A stretch of 64,000 bases of DNA from Actinoplanes sp. SE50/110 (lineage in GTDB: Bacteria; Actinomycetota; Actinomycetes; Mycobacteriales; Micromonosporaceae). The position numbers were made by a program, and so were the translations under genes. The notes beneath the pieces are model-generated. The model was not told the DNA's origin. It saw only the letters and a list, made by a program, of their open reading frames with translations, and ran no database searches. The stretch spans positions 3,195,001 to 3,259,000 of the forward strand of contig NZ_LT827010.1 in assembly GCF_900119315.1 (NCBI RefSeq). The letters run 5' to 3'. Of this stretch, positions 16,816 to 24,635 are shown one piece after another. Every line of letters starts with the position of its first letter. The first letter of the stretch is position 1.

Positions 16816-16845
16816 ATCCTATGACGGACCTCACACGCCAGACAA
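16816..16845 (-). promoter_or_regulatory. sigma-70-like promoter of the GH78 gene
   Basis: On the minus strand TTGTCT (16845-16840), an 18-base spacer and TAGGAT (16821-16816). Start of transcription near 16809, just ahead of the palindrome. Confidence 0.5.
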
Positions 16846-16897
16846 GCCTTCCGACGGCGGCGGCTCCGGCCGATGCCGGCTGTGACACGCTGGCCGG

Positions 16898-17467
16898 ATG
16901 CACGACGAACTGAGCGCGCCCGGGCTGCATCCGCTGCTCGCCGCCCGGTGGAGCCCCACCACGTTCGACCCGGTGTTCGAGGTGGACACCGCCCAGGCCG
17001 ATCTGCTCGTGGAGGCGGCCCGGTGGGCGCCGTCCGCCGGGAACTCGCAGCCCTGGGCGTTCATCGTGGGCCGCCGCGGCGACGAGACGCATCGGCGGCT
17101 CACCCGGCACCTGGCCGCCAGCACCGGCCGCTGGGCGCCGTCGGCCAGTCTGCTGGTCGCCAACCTGGCGCACCGGTTCGTCGCCGACACCGACTGGGAG
17201 TATTCCGAGTTCGCCCTCTACGACCTCGGCCAGGCGGTCGCCCACATGACCTTCCAGGCACAGGCGCTCGGGCTGTTCGTGCGGCAGTTCCGGGCCTTCG
17301 ACCGGGGCGGGCTCGCGGCCGAGTTCGGGGTGCCGGAGCACTGGGAGGTCACCACCATGGCGGCGATCGGCCGGGTTCCGGGCGGGGCGGCGGGGCCGGC
17401 CGGCCCGGCCCCGGTGGCGTCCCGGGACCGCCGCCCGGCCGGCGAGCTGCGCTGGACGGGCCGCTGA
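16898..17467 (+). CDS. nitroreductase family protein
   Basis: 189-residue FMN-dependent nitroreductase-fold protein. Family marks are LHPLLAARWSPTTFDP, LLVEAARWAPSAGNSQPWAF (FMN-binding Ser/Asn region), ALYDLGQAVAHMTFQAQALGL and VTTMAAIGR near the end. The substrate cannot be read from the sequence; such enzymes reduce nitro groups, quinones or flavins, or act in cofactor metabolism. CACGCT stands at -12 to -7 of the ATG, a weak leaderless signal. The 3' end of the gene lies inside a 47-bp tandem duplication. Confidence 0.85.
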   Translation: MHDELSAPGLHPLLAARWSPTTFDPVFEVDTAQADLLVEAARWAPSAGNSQPWAFIVGRRGDETHRRLTRHLAASTGRWAPSASLLVANLAHRFVADTDWEYSEFALYDLGQAVAHMTFQAQALGLFVRQFRAFDRGGLAAEFGVPEHWEVTTMAAIGRVPGGAAGPAGPAPVASRDRRPAGELRWTGR

Positions 17468-17554
17468 ACCCCGGCTGACGGTGGGCCGGTGGGCTGAGAT
17501 TGGAGGGGTGCTGAATCGCGGCTGACGGTGGGCCGGTGGGCTGCGCTGGACGGG
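17447..17554. repeat. 47-bp imperfect tandem duplication at the 3' end of the nitroreductase gene
   Basis: Units begin at 17447, 17494 and 17541 (third one partial, about 14 bases). A 34-base core, 17463-17496 and 17510-17543, is identical except at two positions and contains GGCTGACGGTGGGCCGGTGG. The first unit includes the last seven codons of the nitroreductase gene, so the second is a noncoding copy downstream of the stop. Confidence 0.75.
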
Positions 17555-17685
17555 TCCGCCGGCTCCGGGTCGGGGCTGACCGGCCGGCCGGTTTATCCGG
17601 CGGCGTCCCGGGAATGCGGGACGTTCACGGCGCGACGGCCGATCAGCGGCCGGCGTGCCGGACACTGGTGGAGAGGCGGTCTGCG

Positions 17686-18672
17686 ATGACGCGTCGCGAC
17701 GTGGTCGTGATCGGCGGGTCGGCGGGCGCGCACAAGCCTCTGACCCAGCTGCTGTCCCGGCTACCCGCCGATCTGCCGGCGGCCGTGCTGGTCGTCCTGC
17801 ATCTGGCGCCCGGCGCCCGCAGCACGCTGGCCGAGATGCTGGGCTCGGCCTGCGCGCTGCCGGTGCGCACCGCGGCCGACGGGGAGCCGATCAGGACCGG
17901 TCAGGTGTATGTCGGTGCCGCCGACCGGCATCTGGTCGTCGACGGCGACGTGCTGCGGCTCAGCGACGGTCCCCGGCAGAACCGGGTGCGCCCCGCGGTG
18001 GACGCGCTGTTCCGGGCCGTCGCCCGCTGGTGCGGACCCCGGGCGATCGGCGTGGTGCTCTCCGGCAGCCTGGACGACGGGGCCGCCGGCCTGGCCGCGA
18101 TCGTCGCCGGCGGCGGCCTCGCCCTGGTCCAGGATCCGGCCGAGGCCCGGTTCCCCGGCATGCCGCGGGCGGCGCTGCGGGTGGTGCCGCAGGCGGTGAC
18201 GGCCTCGGCGCTCGATCTGGGCGATCTGGTGGCCGGGTCGGCCGGGCAGCCGACCGGTGCGGGGGAGGGGCCGCAGGAAGCGTTGAGGTGGGAGACGGAC
18301 ATGATCGCCGACGGTTCCTCCGACGCCCGGGACCGGGGCGAGCCGGTCGCGCTGGGCTGCCCCGAGTGCCACGGCGGGATGTACGTCGTGCGGACCGGCC
18401 GGGCGGCGCACTACGTCTGTCACGTCGGTCACTCCTATTCACCGCAGACCCTGCTGGCCGCCCGGGACAACGGGCTGGAGGAGGCGCTGTGGACCGCGGT
18501 CAGCGTCCTGCAGGAGAAGGTGATGATCCTGCGGGAGCTGATCGACCAGGCCGAGAAGGCCGGTGAGGCCGAGGTGGCGCGTGGCTACCGGGCGGAGGCG
18601 GACCGGACGAGCGCCGCGGCCGCCCTGCTGCAGGAGCAGGCGGCCGGGTCGAGGAGGACGGCGGCGCGCTGA
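17686..18672 (+). CDS. cheB: CheB-type methylesterase with zinc-ribbon tail
   Basis: 328-residue protein with a CheB methylesterase domain but no receiver domain. The catalytic triad can be placed at Ser12 (GGSAGA), His39 (VVLHLAPG) and Asp131 (SGSLDDG). Residues about 225-260 form a small metal-binding unit CPECHGG...YVCHVGHSYSP (three Cys and a His), followed by helices rich in Ala and Glu. In classical systems CheB removes methyl groups from chemoreceptors; no MCP, CheA or CheY gene is in this window. GGAGAGG precedes the ATG. It is paralogous to the CheB at 19910, with almost the same PADLPAAVLVVLHL segment. Confidence 0.88.
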   Translation: MTRRDVVVIGGSAGAHKPLTQLLSRLPADLPAAVLVVLHLAPGARSTLAEMLGSACALPVRTAADGEPIRTGQVYVGAADRHLVVDGDVLRLSDGPRQNRVRPAVDALFRAVARWCGPRAIGVVLSGSLDDGAAGLAAIVAGGGLALVQDPAEARFPGMPRAALRVVPQAVTASALDLGDLVAGSAGQPTGAGEGPQEALRWETDMIADGSSDARDRGEPVALGCPECHGGMYVVRTGRAAHYVCHVGHSYSPQTLLAARDNGLEEALWTAVSVLQEKVMILRELIDQAEKAGEAEVARGYRAEADRTSAAAALLQEQAAGSRRTAAR

Positions 18673-18683
18673 CCGCTGCGGTG

Positions 18684-18689
18684 TACGGT
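18684..18689 (+). promoter_or_regulatory. -10-like TACGGT upstream of the STAS gene
   Basis: TACGGT 46 bases before the ATG at 18735. The STAS gene has its own GGAG ribosome site, so a normal leader is expected. No clear -35 box is seen. Confidence 0.3.
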
Positions 18690-18734
18690 CGGAGAAAGAG
18701 TTGGACGCGCCCTCTCACGGATTTGCCGGAGCCG

Positions 18735-19148
18735 ATGAATCTTCCTGACCACTCGCTGCGCACCGAGGTTCACCTGCCGGATGAGCCCGGTGACGCGCGC
18801 CTCGTCATCGTCGGTGAGCTGGACGGCGAGGAGACCGTCGGCCTGCACGACGCGGTCAGCCGGACCCTGCGCCACCCGGCCACCCGGGCGGTGCACGTCG
18901 ACGCCGGTGACCTGATCTTCCTCGATTCGTCCGGCATCCGGTCGCTGCTGGCCGCCCGCCGCCGGGCCGCCGAGGCCGGGGTCGAGCTGTCGATCGTCGC
19001 CGTGTCCCCGATCGTGTACCAGATCCTGCAGATCACCGGGCTGCTGCCGATCCTCGGCGTCGGCGCGGGGACGGTCGTCCGTCAGCCCGCGGCGCGAGGC
19101 AGCGACAGGGCCGCCCAGACCACTTTGCCACCGTCGGTCGGCAGGTGA
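18735..19148 (+). CDS. STAS-domain anti-sigma factor antagonist
   Basis: 137-residue single STAS domain protein of the SpoIIAA/RsbV type. The phosphorylatable Ser lies in the usual segment DLIFLDSSGIRSLLAARRRA, and REL-like VGELDGEETVGLHDAV and VYQILQITGL match the ends of the domain. Such proteins bind anti-sigma kinases to free a sigma factor. GGAG lies before the ATG. It follows cheB and its end overlaps by 67 bases the convergent STAS-HATPase gene, a possible partner. Confidence 0.87.
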   Translation: MNLPDHSLRTEVHLPDEPGDARLVIVGELDGEETVGLHDAVSRTLRHPATRAVHVDAGDLIFLDSSGIRSLLAARRRAAEAGVELSIVAVSPIVYQILQITGLLPILGVGAGTVVRQPAARGSDRAAQTTLPPSVGR

Positions 19149-19816
19149 CCCCAGCGGTGTGACACCGCCTCGACCAGCATCAGTCCGCGTGGCGCGGCGG
19201 GGTCGGTGGTCGTCCCGGGATCGCATCGTGGCGGCTCCGCCGAACCGTCCCGGACGGCGATCATCAGGTAGCGACGGCTCAGGGTGAAGCGGAGGTCGGC
19301 CATCGTCCGGGCGTGGTCGACCGCATTGGTGACCAGCTCGCCGGCGACCAGGCCGGCCGGGCCGGCCAGGGCGGGCAGGGCCCACCGGGTGCAGGCCTCG
19401 GTGGCCAGGTCCCGGCCGCGGCGGGCGGCTCCGAGGGTGGGCAGCAGCACGTCGCCGATGGACCGGGTGTGCCGGCGCGGCTCGGCCGCCAGCGCCCGCG
19501 CCAGGGACCGGAAGACGGTCAGCCGGCTGTGCCCGTTGGCCAGCGACTCGGCGAGGCCGGCGTCGGGCGCGGCGACCAGCAACGGGGTGTCCGGCCAGAA
19601 CGCGGCCTGCCGGGCCACGGCGGTGAACACCGACAGGGCGGCCGACCCGGCGACGGTGGTGTCGGTCAGGTCAACGACGATCGCGTCGGGCTGGTCGACC
19701 AGGCATTTCATCAGCGTGGTGCGCAGGGTGGACGCGGTCGGCACCGACAGCTCGCCGGCCACGCGGACGACCAGGCGCGTGCCGAGCCGGTCCACGTCGC
19801 AGTGAAGTTCGGGCAC
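19082..19816 (-). CDS. STAS-HATPase fusion, anti-sigma regulatory protein
   Basis: 244-residue two-domain protein. Residues 1-105 resemble a STAS domain (VVRVAGELSVPTASTLRTTL, IVVDLTDTTVAGSAALSVF) in which the usual Ser-Ser-Gly stretch reads AGSAAL. Residues 120-244 form an RsbW/SpoIIAB-type HATPase_c_2 kinase domain with GLVAGELVTNAVDHA (N box) and RGLMLVEAVSHRWG (G box). It could phosphorylate an antagonist and hold a sigma factor. The GTG at 19816 has a GGGAG site nearby. It sits between two cheB genes and is convergent with a STAS gene, which suggests a partner switch. Confidence 0.82.
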   Translation of the reverse strand: MPELHCDVDRLGTRLVVRVAGELSVPTASTLRTTLMKCLVDQPDAIVVDLTDTTVAGSAALSVFTAVARQAAFWPDTPLLVAAPDAGLAESLANGHSRLTVFRSLARALAAEPRRHTRSIGDVLLPTLGAARRGRDLATEACTRWALPALAGPAGLVAGELVTNAVDHARTMADLRFTLSRRYLMIAVRDGSAEPPRCDPGTTTDPAAPRGLMLVEAVSHRWGHLPTDGGKVVWAALSLPRAAG

Positions 19817-19897
19817 CCTGTCATTCTCCCTCTTTTTCACCGAACTGCCCAGCGTGTGGCGGTCCCGCCCGCGTACGCACCCGATGCCGCCGGATAG

Positions 19898-19903
19898 TAG
19901 GGT
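19898..19903 (+). promoter_or_regulatory. -10 box TAGGGT of a leaderless cheB gene
   Basis: TAGGGT at -12 to -7 of the GTG at 19910, with no Shine-Dalgarno sequence in the gap. Confidence 0.55.
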
Positions 19904-19909
19904 TCGGCC

Positions 19910-20902
19910 GTGACCAACCGTGACCTCATCGCCGTCGGCGCCTCGGCCGGCGGGGTGGAGGCGCTGCGCGCCCTGGTCGCGGGCCTGCCCGCCGACCTGC
20001 CGGCGGCCGTGTTGGTGGTGCTGCATCTGCCGCGCAGCGCCCCGAGCGCGCTGCCGCAGATCCTGACCCGGTCGGGGCCGCTGCCGGCGGCGATCGCAAC
20101 CGACGGCGAGGAGCCGGCCCCGGGCCGGATCTACGTCGCCCCGGCCGACCGGCATCTGCTCGTCCTCGACGGCCGGATCCGGCTCAGCCACGGCCCCGCC
20201 GAGAACGGTCACCGCCCGGCCGTCGACCCGCTGTTCCGCTCGGCCGCCCGGGCCCTGGCCGACCGGGTGATCGCCGTGGTCCTCTCCGGCAGCGGCGACG
20301 ACGGGGCGGTCGGTGCCGCCGCAGTGGCCGCCGCGGGTGGCGCGGTGGTGGTGCAGGCTCCGGAGGACGCGTTGCACCCGACGATGCCGCGGGCCGTGCT
20401 GACCCGGGTGCCGCGGGCGCGGGTGGCGGTCGCGGCCGAGCTGGGCGTGCTGCTCGCCGAGCTCAGCCGGGAGAAGGTGCCCGGTCTGCCCGGGCCGGAC
20501 GACCCGCTGCTGGCCGGCGAGGTGGCGATCGACGCGTTCGGCGAGCCGACGACGGATCTGCTGCCCGGCGAGCCGTCCGGTTTCGGCTGCCCGAGCTGCG
20601 GCGGCGCCCTGTTCACCTTCTCGGATTCGCCGGTGCCGAGGTTCCGCTGCCGGGTCGGCCACGCCTGGTCGCCCGAGAGCCTGCTCGACGAGCAGGCGGT
20701 GGCCACCGAGGGCGCGCTCTGGCAGGCGCTGCGCGCGCTGGAGGAGAAAGCGGAGCTCGGCCGGCGGATGGCCGGGGCCGCGGGCGGCCGGAGCTACCAG
20801 CTCCGCTTCGAACAGATGGCCGTGGACGCGACGGAGGCCGGCGCGCTGATCCGGGGCCTGCTCGACCGGTTGGCCGGCAGCAGCGCCACGCAGCAGGAGT
20901 GA
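19910..20902 (+). CDS. cheB: CheB-type methylesterase with zinc-ribbon tail, second copy
   Basis: 330-residue paralogue of the protein at 17686. Catalytic residues: Ser12 (GASAGG), His39 (VVLHLPRS) and the Asp of SGSGDDGAVG. No receiver domain. The tail holds CPSCGGALF...FRCRVGHAWSPESLL, again three Cys and one His, then a helical end (LEEKAELGRRMAG). The GTG at 19910 is predicted leaderless. A cheR-type gene follows 76 bases downstream, so this CheB and CheR probably act on the same targets, with the target receptors encoded elsewhere. Confidence 0.88.
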   Translation: MTNRDLIAVGASAGGVEALRALVAGLPADLPAAVLVVLHLPRSAPSALPQILTRSGPLPAAIATDGEEPAPGRIYVAPADRHLLVLDGRIRLSHGPAENGHRPAVDPLFRSAARALADRVIAVVLSGSGDDGAVGAAAVAAAGGAVVVQAPEDALHPTMPRAVLTRVPRARVAVAAELGVLLAELSREKVPGLPGPDDPLLAGEVAIDAFGEPTTDLLPGEPSGFGCPSCGGALFTFSDSPVPRFRCRVGHAWSPESLLDEQAVATEGALWQALRALEEKAELGRRMAGAAGGRSYQLRFEQMAVDATEAGALIRGLLDRLAGSSATQQE

Positions 20903-20978
20903 CCGGTGGCGCGCCGCGCCCGGCGCCCGGCGTTGGGATAGCGTGACGCGCGGGCGCGATCAGGAGGGTATGCCGGGC

Positions 20979-22829
20979 ATGGATGAGCTGGATAGCGAGT
21001 TCGAGGCGCTCCTGACCTATCTGAAGGAGTCGCGGGGCTTCGACTTCACCGGCTACAAGCGGTCCAGCCTGAGCCGCCGGGTGCACCGGCGGATGTCCAC
21101 CATCCCGGTCACCGGGTACGGCGACTACCTGGATTACCTGCAGGTCCACCCGGACGAGTTCACCGCGCTGTTCAACACCATCCTGATCAACGTGACCGCG
21201 TTCTTCCGCGACGCCGAGGCCTGGGACTTCCTGCGCTCGGACGTGTTGCTCCCGATGCTCGCCGCCAAGCCGGAGGGCAGCCCGATCCGGATCTGGAGCG
21301 CCGGCTGCGCCTCCGGGCAGGAAGCCTGCACGCTGGCCATGCTGCTGGGCGAGATCCTCGGCCCGGAGCAGTTCCATGAGCGGGTCAAGATCTACGCCAC
21401 CGACGTGGACGAGGAGCAGCTCAACGAGGCGCGGCACGCCAGCTACAGTGCGCGGGACGTGGAGAGTGTCCCGCCCGGGCTGCTGGAGCGCTACTTCGAG
21501 GTGATCGGCAACCGGTACGTGTTCCGCAAGGACATGCGCCGCTCGGTGATCTTCGGCCGCAACGATCTGGTGCAGGACGCCCCGATCTCCCGGGTCGACC
21601 TGCTGACCTGCCGCAACACGCTGATGTACTTCAACGCCGAGACGCAGGCGCGGATCCTCAACCGGTTCCATTTCGCGCTGGCCGAGGGCGGCGCCCTGTT
21701 CCTGGGCAAGGCCGAGATGCTGTTGAGCCACAGCAGCCTGTTCCTCCCGATCGATCTGAAGCGGCGGATCTTCCGCAAGGTGCCGACCCGGCCGATGATG
21801 ACCACCGGCATCGCCCGGGCCGATCAGCTCGCCGCCCCGGCGCCGACGCCGCTGGTCGGGCTCGACCAGCTGCGCAACGCCGCGCTGATGGCCGCACCGG
21901 CGGCGCAGATCGTGGTGACCGTGGACGGGCTGGTCGCGCTCACCAACCACCAGGCGGAGTCGCTGTTCGGGGTGTCGCCGCGCGACGTCGGCCGGCCGTT
22001 TCGCGACCTGGACGTCTCCTACCGGCCGGTGGAGCTGCGCCGCTATCTGGAGCAGGTCCAGGTGGAACGGCGCGCGCTGCACGTGCCGGACGTCGAGTGG
22101 ACCCGCGGCCCCGGCGAGACGCGCTACCTGGACATCCAGGTCACCCCCCTGGTCGACGGGGACGCCGGCCTGCTGGGCGTCTCGCTGATCTTCCACGACG
22201 TGAGCGCCGCCAAGCAGCTGCGGGTCGACCTGGAACGGGCCAACCGGGAGCTGGAGGCGGCGTACGAGGAGCTCCAGTCGACCAACGAGGAGCTGGAGAC
22301 CACCAACGAGGAGCTCCAGTCGACCGTGGAGGAGCTGGAGACCACCAACGAGGAGCTCCAGTCCACCAACGAGGAGCTGGAGACGATGAACGAGGAGCTC
22401 CAGTCGACCAACGACGAGCTCCAGAGCATCAACGAGCAGCTGCACAACAGCAGCGCCGACCTGGACGGGGCGAACGCGTTCCTGGACGCCATCCTGTCCG
22501 GGCTGCGCGCCGGCATCGCGGTGGTCGACCGGGATCTGCGGGTCCTGGTCTGGAACCGGCAGGCCGAGGAGCTGTGGGGGCTGCGGTCCGGCGAGGCGAT
22601 CGACAAGCACCTGCTGAACCTGGACATCGGGCTCCCGGTCGACCAGATCCGGCCGCTGATCCGGGCCTCGCTCAGCGGGGAGACCACCGACAACGAGATC
22701 CGGTTGGAGGCGGTCAACCGGCGCGGCCGGTCGATCACCGTGCGGGTCGCCTGCAGTCCGCTGCTGGACGTGGCGAGCGTGCCGACCGGCAGCATCATCG
22801 TGATGGACGCGGTCGCCCCCTCTGCCTAG
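20979..22829 (+). CDS. cheR: CheR methyltransferase with PAS domains and a coiled-coil linker
   Basis: 616 residues from the ATG at 20979 (an in-frame ATG at 20970 lies only two bases behind the AGGAGG site and is less likely). Residues 1-70 are a CheR_N domain, 75-270 the SAM-dependent glutamate methyltransferase (NVTAFFRD, IWSAGCASGQEACTLAML, LLTCRNTLMYF). A PAS-like domain follows (about 310-420), then a regular coiled coil built from EELQSTNEELETTN repeats (about 424-490) and a final PAS domain (about 495-610) ending in GSIIVMD. This order is known from CheB-CheR fusions; here CheB is a separate gene just upstream. Confidence 0.9.
   Translation: MDELDSEFEALLTYLKESRGFDFTGYKRSSLSRRVHRRMSTIPVTGYGDYLDYLQVHPDEFTALFNTILINVTAFFRDAEAWDFLRSDVLLPMLAAKPEGSPIRIWSAGCASGQEACTLAMLLGEILGPEQFHERVKIYATDVDEEQLNEARHASYSARDVESVPPGLLERYFEVIGNRYVFRKDMRRSVIFGRNDLVQDAPISRVDLLTCRNTLMYFNAETQARILNRFHFALAEGGALFLGKAEMLLSHSSLFLPIDLKRRIFRKVPTRPMMTTGIARADQLAAPAPTPLVGLDQLRNAALMAAPAAQIVVTVDGLVALTNHQAESLFGVSPRDVGRPFRDLDVSYRPVELRRYLEQVQVERRALHVPDVEWTRGPGETRYLDIQVTPLVDGDAGLLGVSLIFHDVSAAKQLRVDLERANRELEAAYEELQSTNEELETTNEELQSTVEELETTNEELQSTNEELETMNEELQSTNDELQSINEQLHNSSADLDGANAFLDAILSGLRAGIAVVDRDLRVLVWNRQAEELWGLRSGEAIDKHLLNLDIGLPVDQIRPLIRASLSGETTDNEIRLEAVNRRGRSITVRVACSPLLDVASVPTGSIIVMDAVAPSA
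22252..22450 (+). repeat. internal repeat encoding the CheR coiled coil
   Basis: Near-identical units of 42 bases (14 codons) such as GAGGAGCTCCAGTCGACCAA alternating with GAGGAGCTGGAGACCACCAA. They encode seven-residue pairs EELQSTN/EELETTN and show little codon drift, which suggests recent expansion or conversion. Confidence 0.8.
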
Positions 22830-22908
22830 GGTCACTGCGCCGGGCGGGTAGCTTTGGCGCCCGGGCCCGGGCCGGGAGTGGTGCCCGGGCTACGAGACAG
22901 GAGCGCCG

Positions 22909-23916
22909 GTGACCGCGTCGACGACGAGCACGCAGACGACGAGCCCGCCGAAAGGCACCGATCAGGGCGGCGGGATCGGCTCCCTGGAAGTGCTCGCCCT
23001 GCTGCTCGTGCTGCTGGTGCCGGCCCGCGGGCGGATCGCCGGGCTGCTCTCCGGCGCCGGGCTGCAGACCTGGGCGACGGTGTTCGTCTCGGTGCTGATG
23101 CAGGCGGTGCCGTTCCTGGTCTTCGGCGTCGTGTTGTCCGCGGTGATCGCGGTCTTCGTGCCGCGCGGCTTCTGGGCCCGGGCGCTGCCCAGCCACCCGG
23201 CGCTGGCGGTTCCGGCGGCCGGGGTGGCCGGCGTGATCCTGCCCGGCTGCGAGTGCGGCAGCGTGCCGATCGCCGGGTCGCTGATCCGCCGCGGTGTGAC
23301 CCCGGCCGCCGCGCTCGCCTTCCTGCTCGCCGCTCCGGCGATCAATCCGATCGTGCTGACCGCCACCGTGATCGCCTTTCCCGGCCAGCCGATGATGGCG
23401 GTCGCCCGCGGGATCGCCAGCCTGGTCGTCGCGGTGGCGATGGGCTGGTTGTGGCTGCGGGTCGGCAAGCCGGAGTGGATCCGCCTGCCGCACCGCCCCG
23501 ACCTGGACGACGAGTCGAAGGCGCGGGCGTTCTGGGCGGCCTGCCGGCACGACATCATGCACGCCGGCGGTTTCCTGGTGCTCGGCGCCGCCGCGGCCGC
23601 CACGATCAACGTGGTGGTCCCCGACCGGTGGTTGCAGAGCCTCGCGGCGTACCCGCTGCTGTCGATCCTGGCCCTGGCGACCCTCGCCGTGCTGCTCTCG
23701 ATCTGCAGCGAGGCCGACGCGTTCGTGGCCGCGTCGCTGACCCAGTTCTCGCTGACGTCCCGGCTGGTGTTCCTGGTGGTCGGCCCGATGGTCGACCTGA
23801 AGCTGATCTCGATGCAGACCGGTGTCTTCGGCCGGCGCTTCGCGATGCGGTTCGCCCCGGCCACCTTCGTCGCGGCGATCCTGCTCGGCTCGGTCTTCGG
23901 GCTGGTGCTGCTGTGA
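22909..23916 (+). CDS. permease of the UPF0718/DUF318 (ArsP/YcgR-like) family
   Basis: 335-residue integral membrane protein with about eight helices. The family signature ILPGCECGSVPIAGSLIRRG (conserved Cys pair) and the second conserved block LAVLLSICSEADAFVAASL are both present, the latter again with Cys. Family members have been tied to metal or arsenical transport and to membrane proteins of the YcgR/YcgQ pair of Bacillus. AGGAG precedes the GTG start. The stop overlaps the next start, whose product is the usual partner of this permease. Substrate not determined. Confidence 0.85.
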   Translation: MTASTTSTQTTSPPKGTDQGGGIGSLEVLALLLVLLVPARGRIAGLLSGAGLQTWATVFVSVLMQAVPFLVFGVVLSAVIAVFVPRGFWARALPSHPALAVPAAGVAGVILPGCECGSVPIAGSLIRRGVTPAAALAFLLAAPAINPIVLTATVIAFPGQPMMAVARGIASLVVAVAMGWLWLRVGKPEWIRLPHRPDLDDESKARAFWAACRHDIMHAGGFLVLGAAAAATINVVVPDRWLQSLAAYPLLSILALATLAVLLSICSEADAFVAASLTQFSLTSRLVFLVVGPMVDLKLISMQTGVFGRRFAMRFAPATFVAAILLGSVFGLVLL

Positions 23917-24635
23917 GCCGGATGGCGCAGGCGGTGATCATGCTGTTGCTCGGCGGCGCGGTGGTGAAGGCCACGGTCACCGACACCTTCCTGCGGTATG
24001 TGAAGGAGGGCCTGCGGCCCTACCTGCTGATCGCCGGCGTCCTGCTGATCGTGGCCGCGGTGATGACCATGTGGTACGAGCTGCGTGCCGCCCCGCCCGC
24101 CGGCGAGCCTCACGACGACGGGCACGGGCAGGGGCACGGCCACCACGAGCCGACGGTGGGCTGGCTGCTGCTGCTCCCGGTGCTCGGCCTGCTGCTGGTC
24201 TCGCCGCCGGCGCTGGGTTCCTTCGCGGCCGGGCAGACCGGCAGTGTCGGGCCGGCCGCCGCGTCCGACTATCCGCCGCTGGCCGCCGGTGACCCGATCG
24301 AGGTGAACCTGCTCGACTACGCCTCGCGGGCGATCTTCGACAGCGGGCGGAGCCTGGCCGGCCGCACCATCAAGCTGACCGGTTTCATCACCCCCGGCCC
24401 GGACGGCCGACCGATGATCGCCCGCATCGTGCTGACCTGCTGCGCCGCCGACGGCCGCCCGATCAAGGTCGGCCTGACCGGGGTCGCGATCGACGCGCCG
24501 CCGGACGCCTGGGTGCAGGTGGTCGGCGTGTACAGCAGCCAGGTCGGCACCGACCCGGTGAACCGGGCGCCGGTCGCCTACCTGGAGGTCAAGACCTGGC
24601 AGGAGATCGACCAGCCGAAGCAGCCGTACACCTAG
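23913..24635 (+). CDS. TIGR03943/DUF1980 membrane protein, permease partner (YcgQ-like)
   Basis: 240-residue protein with two to three N-terminal helices, a His-rich loop (HDDGHGQGHGHHE, near residues 66-80), another helix and a C-terminal soluble domain (EVNLLDYASRAIFDSGRSL, IVLTCCAADGRPIKVGL, WVQVVGVYSS). It is the standard neighbour of the UPF0718 permease, and translation is coupled through a GTGA overlap. The His cluster and the CC pair suggest metal binding (zinc or similar); this is inference from composition. It ends 4 bases inside the convergent next gene. Confidence 0.82.
   Translation: MSRMAQAVIMLLLGGAVVKATVTDTFLRYVKEGLRPYLLIAGVLLIVAAVMTMWYELRAAPPAGEPHDDGHGQGHGHHEPTVGWLLLLPVLGLLLVSPPALGSFAAGQTGSVGPAAASDYPPLAAGDPIEVNLLDYASRAIFDSGRSLAGRTIKLTGFITPGPDGRPMIARIVLTCCAADGRPIKVGLTGVAIDAPPDAWVQVVGVYSSQVGTDPVNRAPVAYLEVKTWQEIDQPKQPYT

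Noticed and set aside
16772..17665. Extension of the GH78 frame upstream of 16771
   Set aside because: The frame is open only because of high GC; a signal peptide and ribosome site define the ATG at 16771, and the region holds the promoter and the nitroreductase gene.
20943..20979. Longer N-terminus of CheR from the GTG at 20943
   Set aside because: AGGAGG lies downstream of it, and the CheR_N domain starts after the ATG at 20979.
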